Shown: piece after piece, positions 13,659 through 28,600 of the stretch
Position numbering within the stretch: position 1 is the first letter of the stretch
Layout: the number at the start of each line of letters is the position of its first letter
Source: Membranipora membranacea
Taxonomy: Eukaryota > Bryozoa > Gymnolaemata > Cheilostomatida > Membraniporidae
Reading direction: 5' to 3'
Assembly: GCA_914767715.1 (NCBI GenBank)
Contig: OU612068.1
Coordinates: 27,714,001-27,778,000 of the forward strand
Length of the DNA: 64,000 nucleotides
Program-made: the position numbers and the translations under genes
Notes under the pieces: generated by a model
Seen by the model: only the letters and a program-made list of their open reading frames with translations
What the model was told of the DNA's origin: nothing
Database searches by the model: none

Positions 13659-16600
13659 ATGGGTGTCCCAGAGATGGAGGTTCAGTGTAACGCTTTAGGT
13701 GGATTGTTCCAGGGGCTTATTAATGACATGAGGGTAAGTGAATTAGCATTTCATTGACAGATCCAAACTTGCAACCGCATTTAAATTAGCTGCACCCGAT
13801 TTCCATGTTTAAAGTTCATACCTTCGTCGACCAAAAATGAACACAAAGTTAGATAAACATGTTATCTACTCTAATCTGGACTGCTTGTTTGCACTATAGC
13901 CTATTGCTGTAATGTAAGCGCCAGTCTTATCCTGGAAGACATCATTGAACAACCTAGTTGTGTTTTGAAATTTCTATCAATGTTATATCCTATGTAAATG
14001 CTCGTTTGACTCATGTGACTTCCTCTCAAAATTACAAGAAACATCATCAGAGTTGAATATCTCCCAGACTCAAGATGGTTGCTAGGGTTACGATGCTTGT
14101 CCTTCATTTGACAGGCAATTTGTCATCAGATGCGTGCCAAGTGCCTTGAGCAAGCGCCATCAATATGCGCTCTCCTTATTATTGATATATTTCAATTGAT
14201 TTACCTTGTTTATTGTTGTAGGATAGCGTACCAGCCTTTGAGGAGCTGGTGAACAGATCAACAAAACTTCACTCCACACTCAGGTGTGTACCAGGCTTCG
14301 TAGTACATTATGAATATATGATTGTTTTAACATTGATGATTTTACCTGCCTAACTGCCTTCTAAGAAGGGTTCATGTTATTCTCAGTACTTTTGTTGGTT
14401 ATTCAGCATTGTAATGTATTGGTTTTTTATTCAGGGCTTCGATCGTTGCTGTCGCCGGTTTTCTTGAAGCGTTTCAGAAAGTTGCAGATGCAGCAACATC
14501 CTCAAAAGGTAAGTGGCTCTACAATATGGAATGCTCTAACTATTTATAGAGCTTTAATATGGCTTGATGGTCTACCCAGATTCTTTAGTTCAAACTAACC
14601 ATGTCAGAAGTTTCAGGTCCTTAATGTGGTCAGTCCATAAACAAGGATTACTATTGCAGGCTAAGTTCAAGTTCAGAACCCATAAGGCATGAGCTGATAC
14701 AGTGTCCTAAGTCAACAGCCAATCTCAATTTAAAAGCAATCATGAAATTAATTTATTTTCATCATCTCAATTTTAACAATTCATTACTCAATAAGTGATT
14801 GACTGGAGGTGACAGTCCTTATCACCTAGCCAGTCCAGCTAAATAATAAATAAATTAGCTTTAATAGTGTTGACGATGACTATTTATAATCTTTGGTGTT
14901 GATGTGTGAAGGATGTGTGATCTCTGATACTGTCCATAGTGAGCGCTAGCTAATTCGGTGGTGCGTGTGTACCGCAAATGACACATCAGATGAAAAAGAC
15001 TGAATAGATACAATCAGTCAACTAACTACCACTACCAGTATTTCTCAAAGACCCCCCCCCCCCTCCGCAAAATCATAGACTGCACAGGCATGAGATGGCA
15101 AGCGGTGTAAAGCTAAATTTAGCTTATTTACGACACTGTATCGCGGAGAACCTTGAACTCAGCTAATAAGTATAATTATGGGAGAAGCACTTATAACAAA
15201 CTGTTGTTTTGAACTGAGAATAGTCCCAGCGGACTCATAGGTCCTCTAATACAAGCTTGTGTATTATCATGCCTCGGAACGTACAAACTGTTAAAGTGTT
15301 AGTTTACTAATGCAGCCGCATCTATGGCATATAGGGGCTAGAAGCATTCAGTTTGCACTCAGAGACTACTGATCAATAGAATTGTTTGTTATATTCCATT
15401 CTAGTGGAAGATGAACTTATTCAATTATTTCCCTTACTATAGTAATATCAACTGCCTGAGTGGCAGATTTGAAATGTGATAACAAATTTCATTAGGGTTG
15501 CAAAAGGGCAGGGTTATAATAACTTTATTGTGGCATTTCATGCATCACCCTCAAGTCAATGCTCAGTCACTCTTTTTGTCTTGAACTCAGGTCGAAAATA
15601 GAGGCTGTGAATGAGCAAGACGTATACTTTTTTGATATTTTTCCTGCTATTTTAACTTTTGCCGCTTGTAGCAGTTAAGCCGGGTTCACTAGTGAGGAAT
15701 GCGTTTTTTCCCTGTAGGCTATTCCAATCAATGGACTTTGCACCAATAACCATCAAATCTAAGATGCCAGGGCATAAAATTGACAGGATATAAAAACAAA
15801 GCCTCCCATTACCTGTCTGTTGATATCGAATCTATATCAACATTTTGATATGCACTGACCTGACACTTGCTCTCGAGTGCCACTATAAGATATTTTACGA
15901 ACAACAGGCATTCCCTTGGGTTAGTGTAATTATGCCATTTAGGGAAAACGTGGCCGATGGATAACCTGCAAGTCCCACCATCCACCTTTGTTTGCAGGGT
16001 AGAATATTCACATAATGGTATTGTGACTTATCTTTGTTGTTCGTTGTGATCATGAGCGTAGGAGTGTGAACAAATGGGATGCAAGCTGGCTGGTTTCGTC
16101 TGCGGATTGGTTATTCATTAACCCTGGGTGATAAGATTAAGGGGTTATTAGCCATAAAACTCTTGTTGAAACCAACTCCGAGCCCCCATTAATCGGCTGC
16201 ACACATTCTTTGACCAATTTGTTCCTGTTATTGGTCATTGACTAAATCGTCTGCAGGGTCTGATCAGTGAGCAAAGCGTAGCTAAGAATGGGGATGTTTA
16301 GTTGAAGGCTATTTATTTAGCTAAACTCTGTAATAGTTATTGGCATCATTACTAGCGCGTTGTGTGGGTCTCCGTTTAGGGTTTTATCACCTCAACCAGT
16401 CAAGAGTTCAAATATAAAACTAAGCTCAGCTTACAGTATAAATATCTTGCCTGTATCTAAATAAAAGAATAATTTATATCACAATTTTATCAAAACAAAG
16501 CGATATTTGCATTGCACATGTCAGTGCCTCTGGTATCCAGATGGGATGAGATGATAGCATGTTTGTAGCAAGTGAGGTGATGAATGTAAATTTTTGGCAT

Positions 16601-19600
16601 TACAGCTCCTTTTTTCACACTGATTGTATTGCTATAGTGGTACGCTGATCACAGCTTGACTGACTGCATAGAAGGTAGAATGATGCAAAATGCCTCGTGC
16701 TCATCTTATATGTGGAAAAAAGTAAAATACTGCAAGTAAAATAACACAACTTATATTCTGACCGTCAAAAAGGTTTCTTTACTGCTCACCTATCTGATAT
16801 GAAACTTCTCCCAGTTCATGATCACAGTGAAAGGCTGTTGGTATCGTCATAACATGAATTCTGATATTGTATTGTTTATCACTCTTCTTTAGGTGCTACT
16901 AAGGAGATTGGAAAATCGCTGACGAGATTATGTCTGAGGCATAGAAGCATCGAGAGCAAGCTCAAACTTTATACCAAGTAAGAATTATGTGTGCCAAAGT
17001 CTTGTCATAAATCCCTCACATCGTTGTTAAAGCATGTATGCAAAAATGGGGAGTGTATACTTCACTATATTCAGGTTTTCTACTCAAATATGCTGATTCC
17101 TACTGCGCCTTCTTCCGTCTTCGTCATAGCCTAGCTGCTTTCAATTTTCAATTCTTCACTTTTCTAAAATCAATACACATACTTACGCGGGCCCAATACC
17201 TCATTACTACAATGTACAAGCATACTAGCTCCGCTGCTGGCATCAATCAATTTTATGGAGGCTAATGTTTTACAACAACATTCAATGTTACAACCGAGTT
17301 GATGACTTGTTTATATTCCAAGGGAAGACTGTTTGCTACCTTGATTTACAAAGCTGGCTGCTGTTTTGGATCAAAGTTGCAAAGTTCACATATTAGGCGG
17401 CTCATCTATATTAATCAGCCCTGTTTTAGGCAGAGGTGCTGCATTCTCATTGAGAACCAGTCAAGTGCCTGTTGTTTGAACTTGCGCAGCTATTCTTGAA
17501 TCGGATTATAAAATGCATAATAATAAAATTATTTTATCATATTGTTTAGGTCCAATGAGCCTTTGTCTGAGCTTTTAACTGCCTGTTCTTGAGAGCGCAG
17601 TTACAAAACCAACATGTTGTGTTTGTATCAACATTTCTAACGCCGATATTAGCCGATGTTAGCAGAGCAGTCGTGTGGAATGTTTATAGTGCAGCAGGCT
17701 CAAGTACTAGCTTAGCACCGCTGCTGCTGCTACTGCTGCCACAAACAGCAAAGCCTGTCAGTCTAGACACTACCTAGCTCAGTTCATGGCCTAACAAATT
17801 ATCTTATAAGCCTAACTGTAAATCCTGAATTCCTCGATGATGTCAGGACATATAAAACTCTCGTATAAAGTAAACTATTAACCCCTGGATGACATAACAG
17901 CTAGTGTCAATTTGTACTTGATTCACCTGCCAGACTTGTCTAGTATCTGAATTCTTACATACCTTGAGGTATTACAAGTTTATGGCTGCTCCAGGCCTTG
18001 CTCTGAGTCAACCTGCTATAATATTGAATGCTGGGTTTGTTGGTCACAAGGGAACACTAACATTTCTTCTGCACATTCAGGACACATATAGGAATCTCTA
18101 TGTTACATTTGGAGCCCTAGCTTCGGATGGTTTACTGCTGAGTAGTGCACCAGCATGGTGCAGGATGTGGGTACTAATTAGCAGGCTGTGATAAACATAC
18201 TCTAATTACTATCTCTTAGTTAATAATTCAATTTTACACTGAATTAGCTGGACTAGAAGACACCTCATCTCCGTGATGATGATTGTATGATAGGTGTGAA
18301 GTGTTAGGCCAGAGGACTATAATTACAACATTAATCGGCTCCAGTTACTGTGAATCTTTTGTTTGGGACCAGCTATGTGTTACAGATAATTTGGTGATAG
18401 ATAGAACAGGCGAAATTGGTATCTGCATCACTTTTGTTTCTATGAATTGGTCTATGATGGTTGGGATTCTATTATACAGGGCTGTGTGTTTCTATGATGG
18501 TTCGTGTGTTTCTATGATGGTTGTGTCAAAGATACTAAAGTTATTGGTTATGTCAGCTATGGCTATATTTCTGGGTATTAGTGAGGACATGAATGATTCA
18601 ACAAGCACTAGGTGGACTTGATTGTTCCTCACATGGGAACTATTGTCCAGGAAATTATCAGCATCCTAGTGCAAGTTTTTCTTTGGGTGCTCTTTCATCT
18701 TTGCCCAAAGTGTGCTGGTAATTAATTTCATCTCTTAGGCATTACCCTTCAATCGCTATGGCTCGTGTTCTTATGAAATTCGTCTTTTGGGTTTTTTTTG
18801 TCTGACAATAATGTAGAAGTCACTGGGGTATTTCTCTCTACACCAAGTTTTAACTTTTTTAATGGGCAGTTTCATCATTGGTGTCCAGTTCTGTTACTGT
18901 TTATGGGCCTCCCTTTGCAGTATAAATACTATGGTCTGCATAAACTGAACTTGTCCAATGTTTTGATTTAGCACTTGCTGCCCCAAGGCAAAAGCCAGCA
19001 TGATCACACTGCATGAGAGAATCATAGCACTGCATGACAGTCGCCAAATTACAGCACCTGCATACAAGGGGTTGACTCAAAGGGCTGTCCTATTCTTGGA
19101 TCAATAAACTAATAAAAGCATCAACAAAGGCCTTTTTGTTGCCTGTCCACGTGTCCAGCCTGCCAATCAAGAACATTATTGACTGAAATACTATGTACCA
19201 TCTTGGGTGGGATTATCATATTACATCTAAACCAGTCAAAAAGTCACTATCCGTAAAGTACCCAAATTAAACTTCGTTCTGGTGACAGAATAATGATCAT
19301 ACTTTGCTGTAGGCCCAGGGCTATAGTTGCAGCAACAGCACCAAAAGAGTGGAATTAAAAAGTTTCCCAACCAAAGTATTTCAAATAACTGAACTACATG
19401 CCTGGCCTGACATGTCACAGATGGAGGGCGTATACTGCAGCTTGTCCTCTCACCCTAAATGGCCCTCAGGCTCTATTGGTCTTCTTCATCAGCTCATTGC
19501 GCCGCTGCTTTTGCAGCTGTGTTGAACTTTTTCACTTTTGCTTTTATTCATGGAGATATTCATAAGAATTATAATAAATGGTAATAGATTTTGCTCATTG

Positions 19601-22600
19601 CAAGCTGCTTTTAGCTGCCTATGAATGCCACAATCAATACTGTAATCTACTAAGTATTTTGATATTTTCTGCGATGAATTCTTATCATTGGACACGTAAA
19701 GCCACTCTAAAGATAGATCAACGTTTGGTTGCAATAAACAGCTGCAAAACTGGTGCAAAACGGGTTTTGCACCAGTCAGCATGACTAACGATTCAAATAA
19801 ATCTCTGTGTACCTTGCCGTGTACTTTTAACTAATCAGCTAAATGTTACTCAACACACATCTCTTCTCAGCTTAGCAAAATGGAGAAGTAAAAAAAGAAA
19901 TACACAACATTAATATATGTGCTGTCCGAATATGTTAGCTCACTTTTGATGATGAAGTATCTTCTGAAATATTGCCTCATTAAAGCTAAAAAATGGCACA
20001 AATTTGGCGTAATGCATCACCCTCTTTTTATTCATTGTGGAAATAAATCACAATTGAATTACAATCACCTGAAATGTTTACCTGGATGCAACATGTTTGT
20101 TTACTTCATTCCATCTCCCCTCCACCCCTCCATTTCTCTCTTGTCATACTGCCGATCTCTTACTCTGATTCGATGGCGCGCCTCGCAAAGTTATCTTCTA
20201 CTCTTTTGTCTTACATTTGGTAGCAACAAGGGCAAATCATCTTGTACAGCTTTAATTTTTGATGTGTCCCATTTAATACGCTCTCCCAAAATACCCATGT
20301 TGTTTTCTTCTGTTTTAGTTCTCTAATGGAAGAAATGGTGGTTCCTCTACAAGAGAAGCTGGAAGATTGGAAAAGAAACACAGTGCAGATTGATAAAGAT
20401 CACTCAAAAGGTAATAGATGTCACTAAACTTTATTTTCTCAATGAACATAAATTACTCTCCTATTTGAAATATGAAAAATAGCACCACATTATTGACAGT
20501 GGATTGGGTGATTACTGCCTAGGCTTACTATATAAACCTCATGATGGGTTATTGCCTCTAGACAGACATACGGTTACGTCCAAATCTACTGTGATTCTCT
20601 CATGGATACCTCTCCACTTGAGATCCGGTTCCTCGGTCAAGTGCTACTGCGAGTAGCAATTTTGGCTTTTCAACTCTCCTAGGTGCACCATGATGTTATA
20701 TGACTTTGACGGATAGCTTTGGCATGTGCCGTGGTGTCAAAGTTATGTCAAACCATTTTTGTAATGATACAGATGGCTGAGTAAGTAAAGATGGGTGAAG
20801 CGGCGCCTTCGCCTGCACCACCCACATAAACTTAGAGGTTTTCATGACAGCTCAGCCTCGACTAGGAGTTTATTATCTCTGTTGATGTTGCAATGAACAC
20901 GGTGGAGAATTCTTTTCAAAGCCAATCATCCATCCATGCACTTAGCTGGCTGAGGTCACGGCTCGGTCATAATTCATATCGTGCCCTGTTAGCCTTGTAT
21001 CAACTTGATGGTAATCCTGAATTATGGATTGTCAATAAGCTACTTATGTTTTATATTCAGTTAGATTCTTTTAGACCAGCATATTGAAATTGGTACCCTG
21101 TTTGTGTATATTACATGTTATGTAAGCTCTTGTAGGGCATACAGAATTAGAAGCTGCAGTATACTAATATGTACAACATAATATGTAAGATCGAGATAAC
21201 CTGACCAAGTTTTCAGTAATCTCTTGCCTATCTACCCATATTGGTAAACAATGAAAAGCAGTTGTTGTGGTAGCATAAGACAACAGCTTATGCTGTTGGG
21301 AAGGGATGCATCGACAGGCCACTAACATTGTTCCTAGAGTGTCTAATGACTGGTTTACTTGACTTTCTATTTTGTAGATAACAAAAAAGTACGCTCTGAT
21401 ATAAAGAGGGCCTCTTCAGATACTATTCGTCTGCAGAAGAAAACTCGTAAAGGTAAAACTACCTACTGTAAGTGTCGCTATTACTCATGCTTTCTCTTCC
21501 TTCTAATCAAGTTCCCAACCATAAGATGACTGGATCTCTGGGAGGCTGTAGCTAGGTCAGACTTCGGTCTGCACACCTAACTACTCAAAAGGGGCTGAAA
21601 CTACCGCATAACCAGGGAACTGCCATGCCGAGACAAAACAAGACCAATCATTTGGCATTTTAATGGCTAAAACTTGCTTAGAATCGGTACATGCGGCAGT
21701 TTTCAGACCCCTTAGCCCTCAGAGTATCAGACTTATGGTTGGAGTGGAGAGCTGATGAGATATGGTGTAAGTAATCACAGTGTCGCTGTCGCTGCCGCTA
21801 CTGCTGCCGCTCTCACCCTTATCCACCTTTCCTAGTCTCTAGTAGACTGGCTAATGTTACCACCTACTGGCACCCTTCTAAATGTGGCTCTGTGGCTACA
21901 GTCGCTGTCAAACCTGACTGAATGTATATTGTAACCGATGCACTATAATAGATATTGTGTGGTTGAGGGAGGTCTGGTTGAGCAGGGACATTTCAGTGTG
22001 GTTGATGGTCTGTTAACTGTGGGGTTGAGGGAGGTAGGGGGTCTATTTACAATTTGGGAATGTTATCTGGGCTTGATCTAAGCACTGCAAAAGGTCTCCA
22101 GTCACCAGCGGAGCTGAGTGATTCATCCTGTGATTTATGTGATTAATGGTTGGTGGGATTGCGAGAGTCAACTGAGGTCAAAACTACTCCTACATCTTAC
22201 CATAAAAGTTGTTCCCTCGCAATGGCTATTAAATGATTCTTCCATCTGGTATTTGAATGGTATTCAAAATTATGGGAATCGGGTAATGATGATTTTACTG
22301 GACGTCACATGTTTCCTGGCTCTTCATCATATCTGGTATTTTAATAACTGTTAGAATAAATAGAAACTTCCTGTATACACACCACTATTAGACTTCAGAG
22401 GGTCTCTATCAACCTTGGTATCTCTGGATGGATGGCAATAAAACTTTGATGCAACTGATAAGTTAATGTCTTCGCTACCACAAAACTTAGTATATATCCT
22501 AGCAGGCGTTAAAACTGCTTATCCATACATTGATCTTTGGGTTATAACTGTAAGCCCAGGCTCATTGTAGCCCTGGGCCTAGACGCCTGTCTGCTTAACT

Positions 22601-25600
22601 TGATTACAAGCCTCGAACATCCACTTAGTGGTTGCTTAGTCTAATCTGATCAGTTTTTTACTTGTCACTTTCAATCAACTGTAAATCTTTATACTCCCAA
22701 TTTTAGTCAGTGCATGAGCTTTGTAACAATATGCTCAGTAGGAACCTTGGAAAGTATTCTGGCACCAACTGGAGAATTTCAGGAAAAAGGTTTTTTACGT
22801 CAAGTTCAGTGCAATTCCAAACTCGAGCTCTACCTAAGTTGGAAATGTATATTATGCCCTTCCATATTGGTACAAAATCAAGTTACCAGAACGCTATGCG
22901 CTGGAGAGGGGAGAGGGCTGGTGGTCGGTTTTTGTAGCCTTAGGATAACACTGGTGGTGATGGGTGCTCACTGTGATTGCTCACTTCATACTAACAGCTA
23001 ACATGACTCGTCATGATGGTCTTACTCTTTGTATACACACATGTTATTGGTATCAATGCACCCATAACTTCACCATGTCACTATGTTAATGTGGTCACCA
23101 AAAAATTCAGTGTCTTGACCTGGTGCACATGTTATGTTGCTGTAGATTTTGGCTAGACATTGTCCCTTTGCTCCTGCGGGCTGTAGGCTTTACGCATCTT
23201 TGATAGGGCAGTTACAGGTCATAGCCACAGTGAACATGGTCACTGGCAAGCCTTTCTGTACGTGCCTGCATCAGAAGGTTGCACCAAAATCTGATGTCAA
23301 TGGACTGTAATAGCCAATGATTCCCTGGCCCATTATTACCATCTAGGCAATAGACAAATGCAGCTGCTTGGAAGCAATCATAGAAAAAAATACCACTGTT
23401 GCCCACTTTTAGACCCAAGAATCGCATATCCCAGAAATTCGCCGAACCCAAGCAATGGTTTGCTAAAGAAGGACTTGAAACTTAAGTCACTAGCGTCCCC
23501 AATATTATCTGCTTCTGACTTCTGTTATCACATTGGTTTTTTGTCGGTCACTATAGGTAAAGGAGAAGCGCGTGAGAAGTTAGAGTTTGCCATGCAGGGT
23601 GTCAACGAGAAGTACAGTCAACTGGAGGAGGTGGAGAAAACGTATGTGAGGAAAGCTCTGATTGAGGAGAGACGACACTACTGTGACTTTATCTGCTGCC
23701 TCAGACCTGTCGTGGTAAGTAATCATGACTTGTATATACAATAATCTCTTGAATCAGATTAATCTTCCCTCATTTGGCATCGACATTCCCGTCCTCCTGC
23801 GTGACCCTCATCTCACCACATGTATGTTCGATGGTCGATTAACACTCCCGCACAAACCACAAAAGTAAATTGCTCCAGTAAGTAACACCTGCTCCTCTTT
23901 TTGTCCATTTATTATTATAAGCCGAATATTTCTCTGGATTGTCGAACTTGGTGCCAGAATTTTACCGAAATGGTTGATGGTGTCAAGCATAACGCCTTCC
24001 GAATTCTCTGCCCGACATGTGACCCACTGATACATTGTGCCCACTGATACATACGTAGGATACGCACTGTGCACTCGTTACACTCAACCTGTTCTATCCT
24101 CATTCCTCAAACATCAAAAAACATGAGTCACTCAAATTGCTGTCCGTTTTAATACCAGTACAATGTTGCGACTTGTGATAGAATCCAGGTTTGAGTTTAT
24201 GAGGTTTGAACTTAAAATCTCCTTTATCGTATTTCCCCTTGTTTCCTTTGAGGAAAGTGAATGCAAAGGTCAGTTTGGACCTTGCCCAGCTGTCCTGGCT
24301 GTAACCCACACACTATGGTTATTTACCTCACAAGCAAAATTAATGGTAAACGCAGAGCTGATGATTGATTGAGTAGAGCCCCTACATAATCTTAGCAATT
24401 TGAATGATTGTCCTTAAATGTAGTCAGGCTGTCTATCAGCGATATAGATCTCCAAATTGTACTATTGTGTGAGTAGCATTATAGAGTAAAGGTGTGTAAT
24501 CAAGAAAAAATCTCAATTTGTTCAATGTTATTTTATAAAACATTGAGCTCATATCTAAATTTGAAACGTGACACCAAATGTCTCATTGAAATGTCACATT
24601 TGTAGCATTATGTCTTATTTTCTCACTCAAATTGATGTACATGAATGTACACAAACATGATCTTAGGTAAACTTTGAGAACAGTTATGTATTCTTCAAAA
24701 GGTGACAGTGTCTGAAATTATAATGATATGCATGGCTGGTGCAAAAAGCTCTGATACAGTGATTGCCACAAACAGGTGCTTGGCAGGGTTAATGTTCTTT
24801 AGCTGTGTGTGTATGGGTCAAACTCCATAATAAAAACTGTGTGTTGATTACAATTACCAGCAATAAGCATTATCAACATAATTAGATTATGAGTAAGTTA
24901 CAACTAGAAGAATGCACTGTAGAGCCTAGCCAGTTTCACCTGAGGTTATTTATGGAAGTATCATGATAAGCTGGAAATATGACCTCCTACGTTTAACAGC
25001 TGATAATGATCTTCCATCTTCTACATTACACAATACAGAATGGGAAACTCTACACGTAAATACCTCTCATACAGCATCATAAGCTTATTTCCGTTTTTTA
25101 AGTTAGACTTCAGCTAACATTCTTACTTGATGATATCATCCACTCGACCACTTCCATATCTCAGCTGAAAGCTCCGCATAGATTCAAGTTCATCGTTATG
25201 GCCTTGTTATGGCATGCCGTACTTTAATACTACCAGTATAAATTTCATACAAAATGGATGAAATATTAGGATAAATGCCCAGTATTAATTATAGATGACA
25301 AGGTCCATCAATATTCTACTATCTCACCGGTACTCTACCATCAAGATCATGGTACTCTACCATCAAGATCACCTCAATCATTCTTATCTTCCTATTTTGT
25401 CAACTGTAGTCCAAAGGTCTAACAGACGGGCTGACTCCTCATGAATGAGGCTCTATGAGGCTCTATGGGTATAATATGACAGTACAATATGGTACAGCCA
25501 CAAAGTTAAGCTTTTACAATTATGATGTACTCAATAATCATTGAATGAAGGTACAGTATATCCACATTTTTCCCAAAATCTAGGCCATTGTGTATGGTAA

Positions 25601-28600
25601 GATGAATGAAGCCAAGGAGAATATGTGGTAAAACCTAAGTCAGGAGATCTCCTCTTCTTACTGGTTTGTCCGACTTTGTTTGACAGGATAATGAGATGTC
25701 TATGGTAAACGAGGTGGCTCATCTACAAGAGATTATCGATCACTTGTCCAATCTGGCAGCAGACCCCGACTCACTACCAGAGAGCAGCGAACAAGTCATC
25801 ACAGACATCAAGGGCCACACCAACAGCTACACATACAAACCTAGGGTATGTATGTCTATGTATGTCGAGCATGTCACTCGATGTGTCTAGACTCTTCCTC
25901 GAAGATTAAATAAGATTAGAAAAGTACAATCTCCGAGCGGATTCTTCTGTGATTTTTAATGTACCATTGGGAGAAAAAAATTAAATTGACAATCGTGATT
26001 GTCTAGACAGCTGAAAAGCCTGATTATACTCGCCACAAATATCCTGATGGAAGTGTGTGGCCACTCCCAATGTTAGCAATTAGCATGAAGAAGCATGAGC
26101 TCCGCAACTCCTACTCCCGGGCCTATTTAGCCAGATGGATGACAGAAATTTGCTGAACATAGGATCTCTCCATCAACGAATATCAGCGATTTATGTATAA
26201 TTAGCCTTTTGACAGGTTGCTGTGGTCACACTTAACACCATCATTCCTTCTTTGTCTGATGATTCACTATGATTAGATTCAGTAATCAGGAGCTGCTTCT
26301 TATTTTAATGCAGACACCGCCAGATTCCCCAACCTCAGATAGGCATAGCCTCAGCTCTAGCATGAATTCACTAATTAGTGCCCCAGAAAGTGACGGAGCG
26401 TCACAGCGTAGCTCCTCGCCTGCACACCGACTTCCTTCACTGAAGGTAAGGCTATGATAAATGATGAAGGTAATATATTCAGACACAGAGCACCTCGTTA
26501 GAAAAGTAGTGAGTTTTAATAAAAGCTAGCTGAAGATTGTGATGGCATTGGCTTATAGATATGATTATACTGCACTTCGCTGCAAAGAGGGCTCTTCCCT
26601 TTACCTCCGTGAATGATTATATAGTCGGTACCGGTGTACTTAGATCTTTCTTCAGACCTATTTTTTTACATTGCAATACCCATCGGTGATTATTCAATGT
26701 TAGATCTTTGCACAGCACATATCATATGCTAATTCTATCTGCGGCACTCAAAAGATCTATTTGAACACTTGAATAAAAAACTTTAACAGTGCATAATTAA
26801 CACATGTCATAAGCCTACAAAATTACACACCCCCCCCACGACTTAGGCTTGGAATAGTTTTTTCTTTACTGGACATCTCCTAAGTTCTGTGCATGTTCGC
26901 TTCGCCAGGCTGGTTTACTAGTGCTTGTGATTTGTGTTTATAACAGTATTGTTGTTGTTACGATGTTAACCTTTTGTTACCTGCCGAGTGCTTTGTTTTA
27001 GTCATCACATAACAATGGTTTGCTAAGTGTGGCATCTCAAGATTCTGGATTCACTTCCCAGGATGCATTGTTTGCTAGACCGAACGCAACGTCACAACTT
27101 AATGGACCTAACAAGGTGTGTGTTTGTGATTTAAATCTCAATAAATTGATGTGGCTGGTTGAGATCATGCGTTCCCTTTTGCAAACATATGGCAGAGAGC
27201 GGTGAAAATTCTTACATTATAACAGTTACTAAATCATACTGACAGAAGAACAAACGGTCAAGAAACATTTGATCAAGGTGATTAAGATCCTTCTTTCATA
27301 TATCACATCCAGAAAGATCAATCGATCCATTTGATATCCTATCATCTTTTTGCTTGAACAAATCCCTGGGTTTTTCAAATCTACTCCCTGTGTGTTTAGC
27401 CAGGTCTTTCTAACTTTATTCTTTTGATGCTCGATAAGTTTAGTTCAATAATCTTGATAAAATAACTCGCTTGCATGTATGCGAACTACTGAGATGTATG
27501 CAAACGACTGAAATTCTGTCCAAAACAAACTCAATTCACACAGAGCGGAGTTCATCGAATGCAAAACTTTCACAGCTTCTATTTATCACATTAATCAATC
27601 AGGAGATTGTTGCTCAAGCCGCCTCTTACGTTACGTCTTAGCCTACAATTAAAAAGCTGGCTAGTCTCGCCCTCCCATCCAATCTTCATCCAACCTCTCA
27701 CCGACCCCTTAGTGGTTATGTTTGTTTCTTGACTGTTTGACCGAGCCAGTCAAAAATACCATGGCAGCTAATTGCAGGGTTGCTTAGGTGTAATTAGTCT
27801 TTGCAGTGTGTTTTCAGACTAGAGTTTGCTTTAAATTTGTTATATGTTTATACGAGCACCTAGACAACCATTCTTACTAATTGTGTTACCTATGAAGTTG
27901 GCATGCAAATGATTTTCTTTTCCTGTAAGCTTAATCACGATTGTAACATATATTTCAACCTCTTGACTTCCCCTATCACAGTGAAAGTTTCATGGTATAT
28001 TGTTAGTGTTGCCCTTCAACAGTTGCCCATCATTGTGAATGCATTTTAACAATCAGTCATATCCTCGTTTATGACCTTAGATATTCAGTTTGACCTTGAT
28101 TTATGATCTTGATCAATTCGATATATTAACTCTGAAACTGTCTCTCATCAGGGGAGAAGTCACGGTAGTTTGGAGGAGGAGAAGTCAGACTCTGTGAGTG
28201 TTTACTCCAGTATATCACAGGGTAGTAGAACGAGCAGTCATGAGTACGATACAGCTAGTCTACATTCAGGTAGTGTACACTCTGTACCGACATCACTGCA
28301 AGCACAGCTGAGACAGCAGGCTGATAGAGCTCATACTATCGGTGGTGTTAGAACACAGGGTAGACCTGGTCTGGGTAACGATACATACGAGCCTCCGACT
28401 AACCGATCATCTACCACAGGTGAGTCCAGCTGCTCCAAAAAAATACTGTTTCTTTGGTTGGTGGTATCACATAGCACTGTTTGTTCAGCTATCTTCTTGC
28501 TGTCGCATTGCCATCATCTTCAACATTGCAACGCCTTTTGTATTGCTAAGCCCCTGTGTTGAAATCTGCATACAAGCTAGTCAATTTTTTGTCATTGCAT

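Noticed and set aside
19919-20326. 135-codon ORF running into MTSS1 exon 5
   Set aside because: It lies in the intron, overlaps the exon only at its end in another frame, and has no coding similarity.
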